A DNA stretch of 64,000 bases from Dillenia suffruticosa (lineage: Eukaryota > Streptophyta > Magnoliopsida > Dilleniales > Dilleniaceae). The position numbers and the translations under genes are program-made. The notes below the pieces were generated by a model, which ran no database searches, was not told the DNA's origin, and saw nothing but the letters and a program-made list of their open reading frames with translations. Below, piece after piece: positions 62,685 through 64,000 of the stretch. Within the stretch, counting starts at the first letter, position 1. Each line of letters starts with the position of its first letter. The stretch is taken from assembly GCA_033439265.1 (NCBI GenBank), contig JAVTVX010000002.1, forward strand, positions 10,514,174-10,578,173, read 5' to 3'.

Positions 62685-63235
62685 AGTTTTAAAATTGATA
62701 CGCTCGCTCTATTTGATACTGGAGCTGACAAAAATTGCATAAAAACAGATCTCATTCCAAAACGATTTCATGAGAAAACCAGTAAAAAACTATTTGCGGT
62801 AAATAGTTCCAAAATGAATATAATTACCAAAATGGATACAAAAATCCAAAATGAAAGATTCATGATTCAAATAACTTTTGTCTTAATTTCTGATATCCGA
62901 CAAACAGTGATACTAAAAACTCCATTTATCAATCTTATTACCCCTTATAAGGTTGAATATAATGAAATTAAATCTAAGACCAAAAATGAAAAACTCCTTT
63001 TTTTTTATTTTTAGAACCACCTAAAACCAGAAACTTAAATTTAATAAAAGCCGTTTCTATCCATGAGAACTCAATAAATCTTTTAATAGAGAAAAAATAA
63101 TTCGACATATCACACTTAAAATAGAATATTGATCAACAAAGGATTGAACAACAATTGCAAACTAAATCCATAAAACAAAAAATCTCTGATTTTCAGAAAA
63201 CAATCGAAAAAGAATTGAGATTCTTCCCAATTCTA
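62685..63235 (+). pseudogene. endogenous plant pararetrovirus (Caulimoviridae) fragment, protease region
   Basis: The frame is open from 62685 to a TAG at 63012-63014. It carries the aspartic-protease active-site motif DTGAD at 62715-62729 in the context ALFDTGADKNCI. About 65 codons on is VILKTPFI, the place where caulimovirid proteases have a similar I-L-G-T-P-F block. The homologous reading then continues in another frame from about 63014, with two further stops, through a Lys/Gln/Ile-rich stretch like the linker before reverse transcriptase. It ends at a tatatata tract near 63237; no reverse transcriptase or RNase H remains. I infer a petuvirus/florendovirus-like relic. There is no start codon at the fragment's left end and several disruptions, so it cannot be functional. 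Confidence 0.6.
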
Positions 63236-64000
63236 TATATATATATTTTTACCATCGGTATTCATAATATACTCTAACTAATCCGATTCAAATATTTATA
63301 AAATTCTGTTTAAAAGACGACTCTCCTAATATAATATTTTTTATTTTTAAATTTTAAACTCAAAATTTGATTAAAAAATTTAATATTTTATTTCATTAAA
63401 TTGATTGTCCGTTAATATGATCATTTTGTTTTGAATATTATTGATATTTCACCTCAAATGACTGATGACAAAATTGAAAAAAAAATATCAGAATCTTGCG
63501 TAATCCCAAACGTATAACATGTTAAAAATTGCATTATTTTTTGCCTATACCCTAAAATTCCACCTTTTTACACCCATGATATGAAAATTTCTTAATATTA
63601 ATGTTTTTATATTTTAAAAATATTTTTTATTTTCAAAACATTTTAATATACTAAATTAATTTACATTTATATAAAAATTTTTATATATTTTTTTATAATT
63701 ATATATTTTTTCATATTTACTAAATTATATAATTATTTAAAATTTTTATATTAATTATCTTATGATTAACAATTATATTTTTTATTATTTAAGATTTTTA
63801 TTATAAAATATAATTATTATATTATTTTTATAAAATAATTAATATTTAGATAAAAATTTTTATATTTTTTATATTTTTTATATTTATATATTTACTCACG
63901 TTTTTATTTCCAGGTAAGATAGTTTTGTACCACAGCACCCTAATGTTGAGCGGCGCTTATAATTTATATCAAACAAGTTGAAATTGGATAATTGGATCAA
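63236..64000. other. very AT-rich terminal stretch
   Basis: From about 63330 to 63900 it is almost only A and T (tttatat, aaattatt words). I see no gene. It may be part of, or the flank of, the pararetroviral insertion, but nothing in it allows a call. Confidence 0.5.

Overview
The window is nuclear DNA of a flowering plant, most likely a eudicot. Genes are interrupted by GT-AG introns, the spacers are long and AT-rich, dinucleotide and poly-A repeats are frequent, and every confident protein is a known plant type. I cannot name the species.

I rebuilt eight protein genes by joining exons so that reading frame, splice sites and family length agree. From left to right they are: a BUBR1/MAD3-like spindle checkpoint protein (minus, 11 exons); the chloroplast regulator CP12 (plus, one exon), divergent from BUBR1; the plant UBX protein PUX10 (minus, 4 exons, with a 4.8-kb first intron); an aluminium-activated malate transporter, ALMT (minus, 6 exons); an LHW-family bHLH factor of bHLH157/LHL3 type (minus, 10 exons); a BTB/POZ protein of the At3g05675 type (plus, one coding exon and a probable 5'UTR intron); an ORMDL sphingolipid regulator (plus, 3 exons); and a DOF4.6/VDOF1-like zinc-finger factor (minus, 2 exons). 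The genes are functionally unrelated, as is usual on a plant chromosome, and there is no operon or cluster.

The spacers hold decayed elements. Between PUX10 and ALMT is a 5' pseudogene fragment of a ZNHIT2-like HIT zinc-finger gene. At 20.7-24.6 kb is a small, deleted LTR retrotransposon with two LTR copies of about 1.42 kb and a gag remnant. Two hAT-type MITEs with 8-bp target duplications lie at 12.8 and 33.3 kb. A broken fragment of an endogenous plant pararetrovirus (protease region) lies at 62.7-63.2 kb. An unidentified broken coding fragment lies at 41.2-41.5 kb.

The stretches 33.8-41.1 kb and 54.9-62.7 kb have no gene I can support. They hold microsatellites, ACGT-rich promoter-like patches and AT-rich sequence. 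I see no tRNA, rRNA, CRISPR array or known microRNA precursor. I found no previously undescribed multi-gene system; the most interesting items are the pararetroviral relic, the HIT-finger pseudogene, the MITE pair and a 5'-leader uORF.
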